The notes: a model not told the origin generated them from the sequence alone. Positions 10,560 through 20,860 are shown, counted from the stretch's first letter. The stretch: DNA of 64,000 bases from Echiichthys vipera (GCA_963691815.1 OY829653.1:33430074-33494073), one strand, 5' to 3'. Numbers and translations are program-made.

Positions 10560-11036
10560 CGGCTCCAGCTTTGTTTATTAAAGTTGCATTTAATTTTCGT
10601 TTCCATTAAAACTTTGCAGATGTTTATCTTCACTAAAACATCCACATTGTAATATTTGATTTTAAATTTTGTCTTTGTAATGTCACAATATTCAGGACTA
10701 CATTAACTGTAAGATACACTAACTGTGTATAAGGACTGAGACCTGACTGAGGGGAATTGTATGTTCTTTTTCAAAAAAACGAAAACTTATTTTTTCAATA
10801 AAGTTAAAAAACGATTTCCTTTAACTTGCTATGTTTTTTTTGCTTTTTCAAAAAAGTTTAAATAACCTATTATAAAAACTTATTTTTTCAATAAAGTAAA
10901 AAAAAACGAGTTCCTTTAACTTGCGATGTTTTGTGCTTTTAAAAGTTTAAATAACCTATTAAAAAAAAACTATTGCGTGACTTTGCATAAAGTAAAAAAA
11001 AAACTATTGCGTGACTTTGCATAAAGTAAAAAAAAA
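10560..11036 (+). repeat. AT-rich tandem repeats (about 85-90 bp and about 34 bp units)
   Basis: Two copies of a block beginning ACTTATTTTTTCAATAAAGT start near 10784 and 10877, and each continues with a TTCCTTTAACTTGC segment and a TTTAAATAACCTATT segment. After 10960 a shorter unit, CTATTGCGTGACTTTGCATA plus AAGTAAAAAAAAA, occurs twice in direct succession. The first 200 bases (10560-10760) hold nothing recognisable. Confidence 0.65.
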
Positions 11037-11500
11037 CTACATTTTCACTTCCGGCAAGCAAGGGGCTTTGTCAAGTGAGAGACCTCTGTCAAGTGAGGGG
11101 CTTGTACTCCGGGTCTGCAGCTGGATGCTATTGGACAATTGTGGACTTACTGAAAGGAACAGGTGAGCGCATCCAGGGAGGGCTTCTGGCAGAGCGCTTC
11201 GTCTCCCACAGCCTCCGCAGCCGCTTGTGCTGCAATGAGCGGAGATCACACAGACGCACAACGGAGGACTGGCAGAGAGCATTACCTGAATGAGGAGGAT
11301 TGTACACCTGCAACGGCCAAGCTGAACCACCGCAATGGACAGGCAGCAGCCACCGGAGGAAAGAGGAAGAGACAGGTGTGTCTGCACCTCTATATGTAAG
11401 GATGCACTGTACCGCCACTCATTTAGGATGCCCAGTAAGTTGGCACAGTGCCATATAGTGGCAGGGAGGGAGACGGCCCGTCACACAGGCAAGATGCTTA
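11037..11500. other. GC-richer segment of unknown origin before ERV1 RNase H
   Basis: Several overlapping open frames occur on both strands (for example 11163-11399 plus, 11037-11387 minus), but none resembles a known domain. The change from AT-rich tandem repeats to GC-rich sequence at 11040 suggests a new element or an exon-like piece. Nothing more can be supported. Confidence 0.25.
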
Positions 11501-11506
11501 CAGTAA

Positions 11507-12503
11507 ATGACGTTGCTAACGTATCCTGACTTGACCATAAAAAGATGCAACACAACAAACCCAGCTAATTTCATGCCGTCAGAGGAAGAGGGGGAGCCCC
11601 ATGAATGTGTTGCTGAGACTATGAAATATACCAGACTAAGACCTGACATGGAGTCTACACCATTGTTACAGACTGACGTTACATATTTTGTTGACGGTTC
11701 ATGTTACAGAGACCATGTAGGCCCGGCGGCTGTGGCTTGGTGGAAGAGTGGGTCGTCCTCTGTTCGAGAGATTGGTGGTTCGATCCCCATCTCCCCCCGG
11801 TCCACATGTCGAAGTGTCCTTGGGCAAGACACTGAACCCCGAATTGCTCCCCGTGCTGCGCATGGGTGTGTAAATGTTGTGTGAATGATTAGATCAGATT
11901 AGATGGTATGTAGATGTCCACTGCCATCAGTGTGAATGTCTGTGTGAATGGGTGAATGTGACAAACACTGTGAAGCGCCTTGAGTAGTCAGATGACGGGA
12001 AAGGCGCTATATAAGTACAAGTCCATCTACCATTTACCATGTAGGGACCCATGCAGGCTATGCGGTAGTCAAACAGGAGGGTAGAGAGCACATAACAGAG
12101 AAAAATAAATTAGCAAAAGGAAAAATTGCCAATATATATACGGACTCAGCATATGCACATGGAGTGTGTTTTTTGTGGAACGTGTGGAAACAAAGAGGGT
12201 TCCGGAGAACCGATGGGACCCCATTTCAACATTGCAGCCAAATTAAAGAGTTAATTGCAGCAATGATGCTTCCATTAAAGGTAGCAATAATAAAGTGCCA
12301 GGCACACCGGAAAGGGAATGATGACGTTATCCGCGGTAACAATGCAGCTGATGAAGCAGCAAAGGCAGCTGCTAAGAATCAAAATGCTATTTTGGCCCCA
12401 ATGGTGACATTGGAGCCTGTGGCCACCCCGCAAGACATCATTTTGATAAAAAAAGAAGCGGCTGAGGATGAACGAGACTGTTGTCAAGTTTCTGATAAGA
12501 GAA
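11507..12503 (+). pseudogene. pol: ERV1 RNase H domain, split by a SINE
   Basis: The connector (LLTYPDLTIKRC, NPANFMPSEEEGEPH) leads into VTYFVDGSCYRDH, the first RNase H catalytic Asp. It breaks at 11720 and resumes at 12036-12045 with THAGYAVVKQ. Then come NIYTDSAYAHG (second catalytic Asp), CQAHRKGND and NNAADEAAKAAA (the D-x-A-K end of RNase H). The frame downstream of the SINE ends in stops near 12504-12529. RNase H would remove RNA from the RNA/DNA hybrid. Catalytic residues visible here are kept, but the domain is interrupted. Confidence 0.8.
11721..12035 (+). mobile_element. tRNA-derived SINE (315 bp) with 9-bp target duplication
   Basis: The head carries polymerase III promoter-like boxes: an A box in GTGGCTTGGTGGAAGAGTGG (about 11730-11749) and a B box GGTTCGATCCC (about 11777). 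The body includes CATGTCGAAGTGTCCTTGGG, and the tail has GGCGCTATATAAGTACAAG, a combination widespread in fish SINEs of the AFC/V-SINE kind. ACCATGTAG flanks it on both sides (11712-11720 and 12036-12044), a target-site duplication. Removing it restores the RNase H reading frame across the junction. Confidence 0.85.
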
Positions 12504-12504
12504 T

Positions 12505-13590
12505 AGAAGAGTATTACAACACCAGCTAAGACGACTACTACAACTAAGAGTACTACAACACCAGCCAGAACCACGACCACACATAAAAACATTACAATCA
12601 GTACAACAACCCAGAGAACCACCACAGTAAAACCAAAACAAGTGACCACAAGGCTAATCAAGACCACAAAAGTAGTAGTACAGAGAATGTATAGAACAGA
12701 CAATGCAACTAAAAATAAAGTAGAGTGTAACGATCCTCAAGGTGGGCTGGAGGTATTGGTGGACGTGACGTGTAATGAAGACGGCCCCACGGCCGGTCCA
12801 AGAGCATTTCCTGTGTCAGGTCAGAGAGCATTTAAACCCAAGTGGGTACGGCCAAAAGAATATAGAGAGACTAAAGATGAGTTGGAGGCCCGAGCCACAC
12901 AGATTTATTGGTACAAGAATGTGTGGGCTACGGCCAAAGACCTGGTGACAAATGAATGTTTAGTGTGTTCTAAAAGTCCCGGAGCGAGACCTACGGTAAT
13001 CTCATAAAAGTATAACTCTAGAGAGTGTGCAGAGTATCAGAAACAAGTCTGTAAAAAAGGACAGTTTACTAAGAATAAACATGCACCGATGTTCTTTCGC
13101 CATCCTGTGTGGTCTTGGATGTAGATTACTATATGGTTCCCAGAGAATACATTCATATTTGAGGTTTGGAGACAATAAATACGACATAAAATGTGCCGAT
13201 TGTAAGACACAGACTGTCGAAGATGACACCCCCCTGACAAATTACAACATAGACCGAGAGGCTGAGTACGAGTGCTTCGCGAGCGGAGCCTTTAGGGATC
13301 AAGGTGGTGTTGAAGTAGGAAACACCACCGTAAAGTGTAGTGTTACATGGGTACTATCCTGGTTTCCACATGTAAACAAGACATCAATTACGTCACAAGT
13401 GTGGGTCGAAAACCCTTCAGAGACTTTAGAACAGAATTGTGCTAATGTAACCATGACTTTGCCCACATTATTTTTTTTCGGTGACCAGACCTTTCCCATC
13501 ACAGACAGTTATTGGATGTGTGGGGGGGCTAGAGTATTAAATGTATTACCAATAAGGTGGGTTGGGCTGTGTACATTAGTAAGGTAAAAG
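12505..13590 (+). pseudogene. env: ERV1 env surface subunit (SU), broken, with Thr-rich stretch
   Basis: After a TAG at 12504 the same frame encodes a Thr/Pro-rich run of about 45 residues (KTTTTTKSTTTPARTTTT and similar), then a globular part with YRTDNATKNKVECN. A CLVC motif follows at about 12962-12973; it would correspond to the CXXC disulphide-isomerase-like motif of gamma-type SU proteins. A second frame 13027-13587 carries several Cys and N-x-S/T sites. SU would bind the cell receptor. Stops at 13005 and near 13585 and frame changes make it non-functional. The Thr-rich start resembles a mucin-like domain, an unusual feature. Confidence 0.65.
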
Positions 13591-14273
13591 GTGCCAATAA
13601 CTGTGATATATTCAGGAGTGGACGAGTTAGTTGCAGGAAAGACCCGAATGAGAAGAAGTCTTATGGAGGACAGGGAAGTGTACTTGGATGTGATAGGACA
13701 ACCACAAGGAATTCCATACGAGTTTAAGGCCCGAGATGAGATTAAAGCGGGTCTTGAGTCTATCATACCTTGGATCACCATTAACAAGATTGTAGAGTGG
13801 ATAAATTACGTATACTATAACCAACAGAGGCTGCTCAATTACACCTTAGAGGGCTTTGAAGTATTTGGTGCACAGTTACATGCGACCTCTGAAATGACAA
13901 GACAAAACAGGCTGGCGTTAGATTGGCTGCTAGCCGAACAAGGAGGAGTATGCTACATGTTTGGGGAGCAGTGTTGCACATACGTACCAAATAATACGGC
14001 CGCTAATGGAACTTTTTCTATTGCTATGAACAAATTGAAGGGGCTGCAGGCCGAAATGACAAAAATTGCTAGCAGAGATGCACGTGAGTGGAGAGGACTA
14101 GAAGCAATAGCCGGAGAGTGGGGAGCGTTATGTATAAAAGCTATTGCGGTGATTTTCATAGTGTTAATTATTGTAGCATCCCTACACTGAAAAGGTGGAT
14201 ACAGGGAATGTTGTATAAGCGGGCAGTGGAAGATACAAAACTACAAATGGCTCAACTGGAGTTGGTCAACTGA
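13591..14273 (+). pseudogene. env: ERV1 env transmembrane subunit (TM)
   Basis: The 199-codon frame holds a furin-type site RMRR at residues 19-22 and a CX6CC motif (CYMFGEQCC, residues 121-129) directly after LALDWLLAEQGG, the site of the immunosuppressive-like segment of gamma-type TM proteins. A hydrophobic membrane span follows (AIAVIFIVLIIVA). The frame stops at 14190, but the cytoplasmic tail (RWIQGMLYKRAVED) continues in the next frame to 14273, so one frameshift lies within the membrane span. TM would anchor SU and drive membrane fusion. It closely parallels the ERV2 TM. Confidence 0.85.
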
Positions 14274-15056
14274 ACCACTAACCAGGGCAAATGAACTATG
14301 GAATGTCTGCATGGCTTCTGATTCTTTCTTTTTCTCTTTTGGAGCAGTAAGGAGGATGGTGAAATGGACACAAACTAACTGAGAGAGAGCTCATCAGGAC
14401 TGTGCCATGAGACATCCTCTCACGCTGAAATATTGCCCAACTGAATCTTGGTATTGGCGGAGTCTGCGACTTCCAGGACTAATGATGGGCGATGCCGACA
14501 CATATTAACCCACATATTATTCCATTATTGTTTAAGACTGTACAAGAATGTTCATTAATTTCATATGTGTATGCTATCCAATATTAGAGTGTAAGTTGCA
14601 GTATAAAGGTTAAATCATAATCATACACTAGAGAATAGTTACAGGTTTTATGTTAATAAGACAATCAAGGTACATCACATATAGTGACTTCAGGAGGGAT
14701 ATGGTATGGTGGATGTAAACACACACACAGATTAGATGATTATAATCACCAGATCACAGCGGATGATCTGCATAGTTGAGAGTCAGGAAAGTCATTCATT
14801 ATACTCAGTTAGATTAAGATTCATTTTCATGTATTGTTCAGTGTTTTCATTCATTAATTTTTATTCTAATCAAAACATGATTTAATAACTATGCACAACG
14901 CAGGCAAGCGCTAATCTAAAGTTGCTCAGGCTTACACTACATTTGTAACTCAGTTGATAGTTTTACAGGTAATGAAAGATTATGATTCAATTTCAGATAT
15001 AGACACATATATACTCTATTTCATGTTCTGATTTCATGTGTGTTATCTCTGTACCG
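14274..15056. other. Non-coding stretch after ERV1 env; 3' LTR not resolved
   Basis: No gene is visible. A purine-rich CAGGAGGGATATGG at about 14690-14703 could be a polypurine tract, and GCAGTATAAAGG at about 14598 could be a TATA element. No repeat of this region was found upstream of gag, so an LTR cannot be claimed. Confidence 0.25.
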
Positions 15057-15084
15057 TTCATGACAGAACGGTCCGGCCATAACA

Positions 15085-16018
15085 TGGACCCCGCGGACAT
15101 GGAAACCGAACCCCCAGGTTTTTCTGGCCGTCACGCGGCCACTTCCCAGGGAGTACTTGTCGGCAAACATTCACAGACAATGCAAAGGAATTCTGGAGAA
15201 TCTTAGTCAGTTGACTGCCTGCGTAGCTCGTTTGGAGTCAAGTAAGGTGGGACCTTTCCTTGCTGCTTCCATGAATGCTGAGTCACCCGCTACTACCGTG
15301 AGTACTCTCCTCCCTCGTGAGCCCTATGTTCTGGCACCAGAGTGCTATTGTGGAACATTGGGTGAATGCGGGATTTTTCTTTTCCAATGCTCTCTGGTTT
15401 TGGTCAACAGCCCCTCACATACGCTAACGATAGCACCAGAATAGCCTATGTGCTAGGTTTGTTGTCCGGTAGGGCTCGAGTCTGGGGAGTTGACTCGTCA
15501 GGCTACGTTCCAACAGTTCTCCAGTGAGATTATATCAGTGTTTGATCATCCCGTCTCTAATAGCGATTCCAGCAATTGGTTGCTGGATTTACGCCAGGGT
15601 GCCGCTTGTGCTGCGGATTATTCCGTTGAGTTTCGCACATTAGCGGCAGAATAAGGGTGGGATGATCGAGCTCTTCAGAGTATTTTCTTTAAAGGGCTTA
15701 ATGAGGAGGTTAAGGACAGTTTAGTGGGTAGATCTGAGACTGCTAACCTCCAGGAGCTCATTAGCCTCGCTATTAAGATTGACAACCGTCTGCGTGAGGG
15801 ACGCCGTGAGAGACGGTCAGTTTTTCCCGTGACTCCTGGTCCCCCTACTTGTTTCCCCGAGCAGACCCCTCCTGTATCCGTGAGCAACCGGGTTCCCTCC
15901 AGACCAGGAGGAACCCATGCAGCTAGGTAGTTGCCACTTGACTCCCGCTGAACGTGAGCGGCGCTTTTTAGACCGGTTATGTATTTATTGTGGAGCTCCT
16001 AATCATCAGATAGCAAAT
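15085..16018 (+). pseudogene. Ty3/gypsy Gag with CCHC zinc knuckle, frameshifted
   Basis: Translation from the ATG at 15085 begins MDPADMETEP. The middle portion contains SGRARVWG, DLRQGAACAADYSVEFRTLA and FFKGLNEEVKDSL, the typical retrotransposon Gag domain. The end (RRFLDRL, then CIYCGAPNHQIANC at about 15979-16020) is a C-x2-C-x4-H-x4-C zinc knuckle. Stops and frame changes occur several times (for example a TAA in the AAE codon run at about 15652). Gag would form the virus-like particle. Confidence 0.7.
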
Positions 16019-16383
16019 TGTCGCAGACGGTTAAACTTTCAGACTCACCAGTCACAGGCGGGGTCCTGGTGAGTCGTTCAGTTGTCCCAAATAGTCCCCG
16101 TCAATGCATTAACCTGGATGTTATATTGAGTTGTGAGGGCAGGGAATTTTCCCTGCAAGCATTAATTGACTCTGGAGCTGACACTAATATAATTGATTTC
16201 GAGTCTGTTACGGCTAACGCAATCCCTGTGAACCAGTTAGAGACTCCCTTAAATGTTAATAGTCTTAGTGGGAGCGAACTCGCTCAGATTTCCGCAGAGA
16301 CTTTACCTTTAACCATGTCTCTGGCTGATAACCGCTCAGAATCCTTTCGTTCCAGGTTATGCCTTCCACTAATGCTCCTGTAG
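16018..16383 (+). pseudogene. Ty3/gypsy aspartic protease
   Basis: The 121-codon frame contains LQALIDSGADTNIID with the catalytic DSGAD at residues 51-55. LPLTMSLADN follows, matching the downstream beta-hairpin of gypsy retropepsins. It closes at 16381-16383, before the usual hydrophobic end of the domain, where the linker to RT is frameshifted. The protease core itself has no stop. Confidence 0.7.
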
Positions 16384-16503
16384 TTCTTGGTCTCCCCTGG
16401 CTTATCACTCACAACCCGGTTATTGATTGGTTAACAGGTAGAGTAGTGAGTTGGAGTAGCAGTTGCCATTCCTCCTGTCTTCGCTCAGCTCCTCCTTGAT
16501 CTG

Positions 16504-17474
16504 GTGCCCCCAGTTCCTCTCTTCCTGATCCTTCTGACTTGTCTTCCGTGCCTCCTGTGTATCATGATATCGCCGAGGTATTTTCCTACTAGTCGTCTCT
16601 ACAACCTGTCTGGTCCCAAACGTGAGGCTATGGAGACATACATAAATGACTCGCTTAAATCAGGGATCATTCGTCCTTCCTCTTCTTCACTGGGAGCTGT
16701 TTTTTTCTTTGTAGTCAAGAAGGATAAATCGCTACGCCCCTGTATTGACTACCGTGGTCTCAACAATATCAAGGTTAAAAACAAATACCCCCTCCCGTTG
16801 ATCAATTCCGCATTCGAGCCGTTGCATGGAGCAACCGTCTTCTCTAAGCTAGAACTCCGCAACGCATATCGTCTTGTGAAGGTGAGGGAGGGGGACGAGT
16901 GGGAGACAGCCTTCAACACTCCACTCGGACACTTCTAATCTTTTCCAAGGACTTGAATGAACATGTGGTGCACGTTTGTCAGGTTCTCCAGCGTCTCCAG
17001 GGGAATCGTCTTTTTGTGAAAGCCGAGAAATGCGAGTTCCAGGTCTCCTCCGTGGCATTTTTGGGATACATTGGTGAGAGTGGACAAGTTAGGGCTGACC
17101 CTACGAAGGTCACAGCAGTGACGGAATGGCCGACACCCACTTCCAGGAAACAACTACAACGATTCTTGGGTTTCGCTAACTTCTACCGTCGGTTCATCCG
17201 TTACTACAGCCAGTTAGTTTCTCCTATGACCTGATTAACGTCTCCCTCTACTCCTTTTGACTGGTCTCCTACCGCCAACAACGCCTTTTTGACTCTTAAG
17301 AAGCGTTTCTCGTCTGCTCCGGTGTTAGTCCAGCCTGATACTACCCTACAGTTCATTGTCCAGGTTGATGCCTCGGATCTGGGAGTAGGGGTGCTCTTCG
17401 TTGCGTCTGTGCCCGCAATCCGTCATCGTGGTCATCGCTACTCTCCTGGGTGGAGTTCTCCCACAACTCTCTGA
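16504..17474 (+). pseudogene. Ty3/gypsy RT and RNase H start, catalytic box deleted
   Basis: Frame 16504-16938 contains KSGIIRPSSSSLGAVFFFV, RPCIDYRGLNNI and a segment ending AFNTPLGHF, all RT fingers and palm. It is followed immediately by LIFSKDLNEHVVHV, which normally lies after the YxDD box. About 80 codons containing the catalytic box are therefore absent. The next frames contain GFANFYRRFI, FDWSPTANNAF and FIVQVDASDLGVG (RNase H start), then jump to unrelated text near 17400. Confidence 0.8.
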
Positions 17475-17600
17475 CCTGCACCGCTACAGGTATGTCCCCC
17501 TTCGAGGCTTCGTTGGGCTACTTACCCCCTTTGTTTCCAGCCCAGGAAGCTGAAATCGCTGTTCCTTCCTTCCAACACCATCTCCTTTCTATTTTTATAA
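17450..17600 (+). pseudogene. Ty3/gypsy integrase C-terminal remnant
   Basis: The frame 17450-17638 reads EFSHNSLTCTATGMSPFEA and SLGYLPPLFP, the conserved A-x-N-x-x-x-x-x-x-x-S-PF segment near the end of fish gypsy integrase. It is joined to RNase H sequence by a deletion that removed most of integrase. Confidence 0.7.
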
Positions 17601-17642
17601 TAGATTGTTCTACCATAGGACCACGCACGGACATTTAAAACA

Positions 17643-17771
17643 ATGGCAGTGAAAGGTTCACGTTGGTGTGACGCGGAGGTGGAGTTATTACTGCAGATTT
17701 GGTCAGATGAAAATATTCAAAAACAGTTGGACAAGACACACAAAAACTCAGGTCTATGGAAAGATTTGTAA
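17643..17771 (+). pseudogene. Myb/SANT-like (Harbinger-associated) N-terminal fragment
   Basis: A 42-codon frame begins at ATG 17643 and encodes GSRWCDAEVELLLQIWSDE and an N-K-type end, stopping at TAA 17769-17771. W-x-D-x-E-V-x-x-LL-x-IW is the first helix of the Myb/SANT-like DNA-binding domain found in Harbinger accessory proteins and in domesticated fish proteins. The rest of the domain is missing. A further fragment of the same kind of protein is at 35355-35470. Confidence 0.5.
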
Positions 17772-17989
17772 ACAAAGCGACGCATCGCGATGACGTCAAT
17801 CAATGCGCGTGATGTGTTACGGCGTGATGACGTATAGGCCGGCAAGAAGCATTCGGCTTATTTATTTATTTATTTACTTTTGTTGTGTTTCTCTTTCCTG
17901 AATAACTTTTTTAGTTTAGTTTTAGTTTTTTTTTGGTTTGTATTTGTTTTTTCTTACTTTACCTATCTACTTATGTTACACGTTATTCG

Positions 17990-18175
17990 GTCACTTGGTT
18001 GTTATTGAGACCGTGTCTGACGTGAGTTGTTGGAAGGGATAGCAGGATTCATTTTGGGGTTTTTCTGTTCTTGTCTGTGTTTTTTCATCTTAAAGCAGAC
18101 GCATTGTACAACAATAATACTTTTTTCTGTGTGCTTGTCTGCAGAATTAAATTTAAAAAATTGAAAAAAAAAAAA
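17990..18175 (+). repeat. Repeat homologous to 54595-54765
   Basis: This stretch (GACCGTGTCTGACG, then AAAGCAGACGCATTGTAC, ending AAATTGAAAAAA) is alignable by eye with 54595-54765 (GACCACGTCTGACA, AAGGCAGATGTATTGACA, ending AAAGTGAAAAAA). It probably is the upstream part of an hAT-type element, because hAT-like coding follows at 18190. Confidence 0.6.
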
Positions 18176-18960
18176 AAGATTCGATCACTTCCACACTTAC
18201 AGTTCTCTATAATGATGGATGGCACACGAGCCCAGTCTGGAAAAGAACAGCAGGCATTATGTTTGAGTTATGTTGACCATGATTTGGTTATGCATGAAGA
18301 CTTCATTGGCCTGTATGAGGTTTCACTGACCATTTGAGAAAATCTGGCAAAGGTGGTGAAGGATATGTTGCTGCACCTCAATTTGCCCATCACGGGTTTA
18401 CGAGGCCAAGCATATGATGTAGCAGCGAATATGGCTGGTAAATAGCACAGGCCAACTTTCAGAGAGAGCAACCACTTGCTCCCTATGTGCACTGCTGCAT
18501 TCTTTGAGTGAGATGGCATTAGGTCATAGAGATGCAGCAGGCAGGGCTTCTATGAAAAATTTCAGGAAAATGTTCTTGGTTTGTTGCTTGCCTTAGAGAC
18601 AACAGAAGAGTTGGAGACTCTCAAATGTTTCTCTCCAGCGCAGAACACAGACTAAAGATGCTTTCTGCTGTTGCCTGTGTGAAATAAACCATTGCAAAAA
18701 AAACTAACCCCACAGTGTTTCCAAACTGTTCACAGGAATGCATCACAAATGTGTGACAGACTCAGTCTAACACCAAATGCACCCCTACGTCACCATAAGC
18801 CACCTCAGCGCTATACTGGGTCTGCTTCTGCGCAGCCACCTCATCCCCCACTGAGTACTATGGAGCAGAGTACTACAAAGTTATTGATGTAGTGGATGTG
18901 GTGGATGTCAAGATCAGAGAACAACTTAAGCAGGAAGGGATGAAAATTATCATGAAATTG
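18176..18960 (+). pseudogene. hAT-type (DUF4371/ZMYM1-like) transposase fragment
   Basis: In plus frames the sequence encodes QQALCLSYVDHDLVMHEDFI, then LLHLNLPITGLRGQAYDVAA, then AAPYVHCC-like text. Further on come RNASQMCDRLS, RHHKPPQRYTG and YYKVIDVVDV. The order R/SYVD-x-x-x-x-x-EDF, L-RGQ-x-YD-AANM and VHC is the hAT-family catalytic region. Stops at 18335 and 18440 and a missing middle part show decay. The protein would have cut and joined the ends of its own DNA element. Confidence 0.65.
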
Positions 18961-20476
18961 GTAAAAAAGTTAAAAAAATCTAAGCATACTAACTTAAACT
19001 AAGCATGTGGTTATGACAGCACTGCTTCCCGTCTTCTTCTTCTCTTAACCTCTGAGCAGCAAAATGTCCCTGCCTTCTATAGGGCTCTCAATTTGACCTG
19101 GAATGCCCCACTATCCCAGAAGTGGGCCTATAAAACACAATTAATCATTTCACTAATCTCCACAAAGCTGGACTTTGTAATTTCTCCTCAACACAATTAA
19201 AGTTCTTTTCAACTCCCCCAGTTATCCCTCAAATAAATCAACAAACATTAAATTCTCTACAACAAAATAAACCCCCTCAATTGGATTTGTCCAGTGATGT
19301 CAGCGATGACATCTTCAACCACATAAAAAAACCCAGAAATGTTCGACAGCTCCTCCCCAAACATTCCTGCACGGTGGACCAGCCAAAGGCACAAAGAAAT
19401 GGTGAATATGAATGAAACAATCAATTTACTATTCAAACCTGCAACTTAATTAAATTAAATGAAACTATGGTTGTGTGATTGCTTTAAATTAAACCAGTAC
19501 TTGATTGAAAAATTTATCAATGAGTGAAGTATCATAATCATGTGTTAGCGTGTGTATTAGTAATGATTAATGAGAGTGTGATAATAAGACACAAAAAGTA
19601 CAATCATTTAAGAGTGTGATAGTAGGTGCCTCTGCCAGGCTCAAGCCTTCTGCAAAACACCAGCACACAAACATGGCAGTAAGTCAAGGTCACAAGATAA
19701 TGAAATAGCCAACTTGCACAAACGCACCTAGCAACTAGTTGAGATTAGAGTAGTGCCTTTTGCAAAACAACACCATATAAGGAGTACGAGGGAGGGTAAG
19801 TGTGTGCTTTTTCACAGATAAAAAAGAAAGTCCTGCGAAACAGATGATACCCTGAAGTGCTGGGGTGGAAGAAGGAGGAATCAACGGTTGCTTTTGCAAT
19901 ACACATATGCACGCACAAGTGGACACAGAACCACGCCTTTGTAACAAGCATAAATACTGGAGTAGTTATAATAGATATCAGAACTTCTTGCATCTGATCA
20001 TGGGTACTGTGTTGCACACAGTTACTCTAGATAGAGAATAGAACATTTCTCCAGACTTCTGTATCATCTGATGTCCTAATAAATGCCTGCTGGCGCACTA
20101 AACTGCCAACGATTCTACTGACTCCAGGAAGCCTCCTGTAGAATTTGAATTACGCAATATATACTCTGTGAGGTCCTTCTGATTTGACTAAAGTATTGTG
20201 TGTAAAATTCCTACATGATGTAAATAATAGTAACCATTTGAACACAAACAAACCCGGGATAGTCAGTTTTGAAATGTTACACAAAGCAATAGTATGGCAA
20301 AGTTAATACAATAAATGAACAAATCAGCGATCTTGCCCAACGAGCAGCAGCAGCTGCGGAGCTTCTTTTTTTTTTTTTTTAGCTGCGAAGCTTCTCCCCC
20401 CGTCATGATCTGTAGTGGTGGTCATATTTCACAGTAGCCTGGTGCAGCAGCTCCAGCTGCTAGCAATAGCAAGCAT
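18961..20476. other. Non-coding stretch, nothing recognised
   Basis: AT-rich sequence with short chance frames on the minus strand (19735-20017). A (T)18 run lies at about 20363-20381 inside two near-identical AGCTGC(G)GA(A)GCTTC copies (20353 and 20381). No domain or repeat end could be supported. Confidence 0.35.
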
Positions 20477-20860
20477 CATGGCAGATATTATGAATGTTTG
20501 ATTCGATAGCCTTCCTTACGAAGAGAAAAATAGAGTTAAACAGCAGGGCAGGTCAACTCCTAACTGCTCTTTCAGCCACTGTTTCTGATGAGATCAAAGA
20601 TGAAATTCAGGCTGCTCCCTTTTTTTTGCATGGCAGGTGGATGAGACAACTGATATAGCTTGCTGTGCCCAACTCTCTGTCATTGTTCGCTATGTGGATA
20701 GTGCAGGTACAATTCAGGAGTGCTTTATTGGCTTTTTTGATGTTTCTGGGGGAAGAGATGTTCAGTCTGTTTTTGAAGTATTGAATGAGAACATGCAGGC
20801 TATAATTTCAGGGAGAAACTTGTGGCACAAACCCATGATAGGGCTGCTGTCATGGCTTCA
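20477..20860 (+). pseudogene. hAT-type transposase, part 1 (interrupted by ERV2)
   Basis: Frame 20637-20860 encodes MDETTDIACCAQLSVIVRYV, ECFIGFFDVSGGRD and, after a small frameshift, AAVMAS right at the edge of the ERV2 LTR. VDE-x-TD and FIGFF are conserved in the DUF4371/ZMYM1-like hAT catalytic core. A weak upstream part (SLPYEEKNRVKQQGR) starts at about 20506. The frame continues after the 3' LTR at 30159, giving AS then ALNGLQAKVKAIG, once one copy of the 5-bp target duplication is removed. Confidence 0.75.

Larger units (their letters stand above)
5056..14273 (+). mobile_element. ERV1: decayed gamma/epsilon-type endogenous retrovirus
   Basis: Retroviral domains occur in the order gag (matrix-like, capsid, zinc knuckle), protease, RT, RNase H, env surface (SU) and env transmembrane (TM), all on the plus strand. 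Integrase is missing between RNase H and env. The coding region is broken by frameshifts and stops throughout. A 3-kb block (about 8451-11500) interrupts RT/RNase H, and a SINE (11721-12035) interrupts RNase H. Gag and protease share a frame separated by UAG, and the env TM carries a CX6CC motif; both are gamma-like features. LTRs, primer-binding site and polypurine tract could not be identified, so the element's true ends are unknown. It is related to ERV2 but more diverged in sequence. Confidence 0.8.
15057..17600 (+). mobile_element. Ty3/gypsy retrotransposon, internally deleted
   Basis: Gag, protease, RT, the start of RNase H and the end of integrase occur in standard Ty3/gypsy order, but with large internal deletions. 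A GACAGAACGGTCCGGCC segment just before the Gag Met is familiar from fish gypsy internal regions. LTRs were not recognised on either side. Confidence 0.75.

Noticed and set aside
11721..11800. A tRNA gene
   Set aside because: The tRNA-like boxes are the head of a SINE with body, tail and target duplication; it does not fold as a complete tRNA by eye.
12275..12703. Minus-strand Val/Cys-rich frame
   Set aside because: Reverse complement of the Thr-rich env segment and RNase H of ERV1; no similarity to a membrane protein family.
4100..15050. Paired LTRs for ERV1
   Set aside because: I compared the regions before gag and after env by eye and found no repeated segment, primer-binding site or matching ends.
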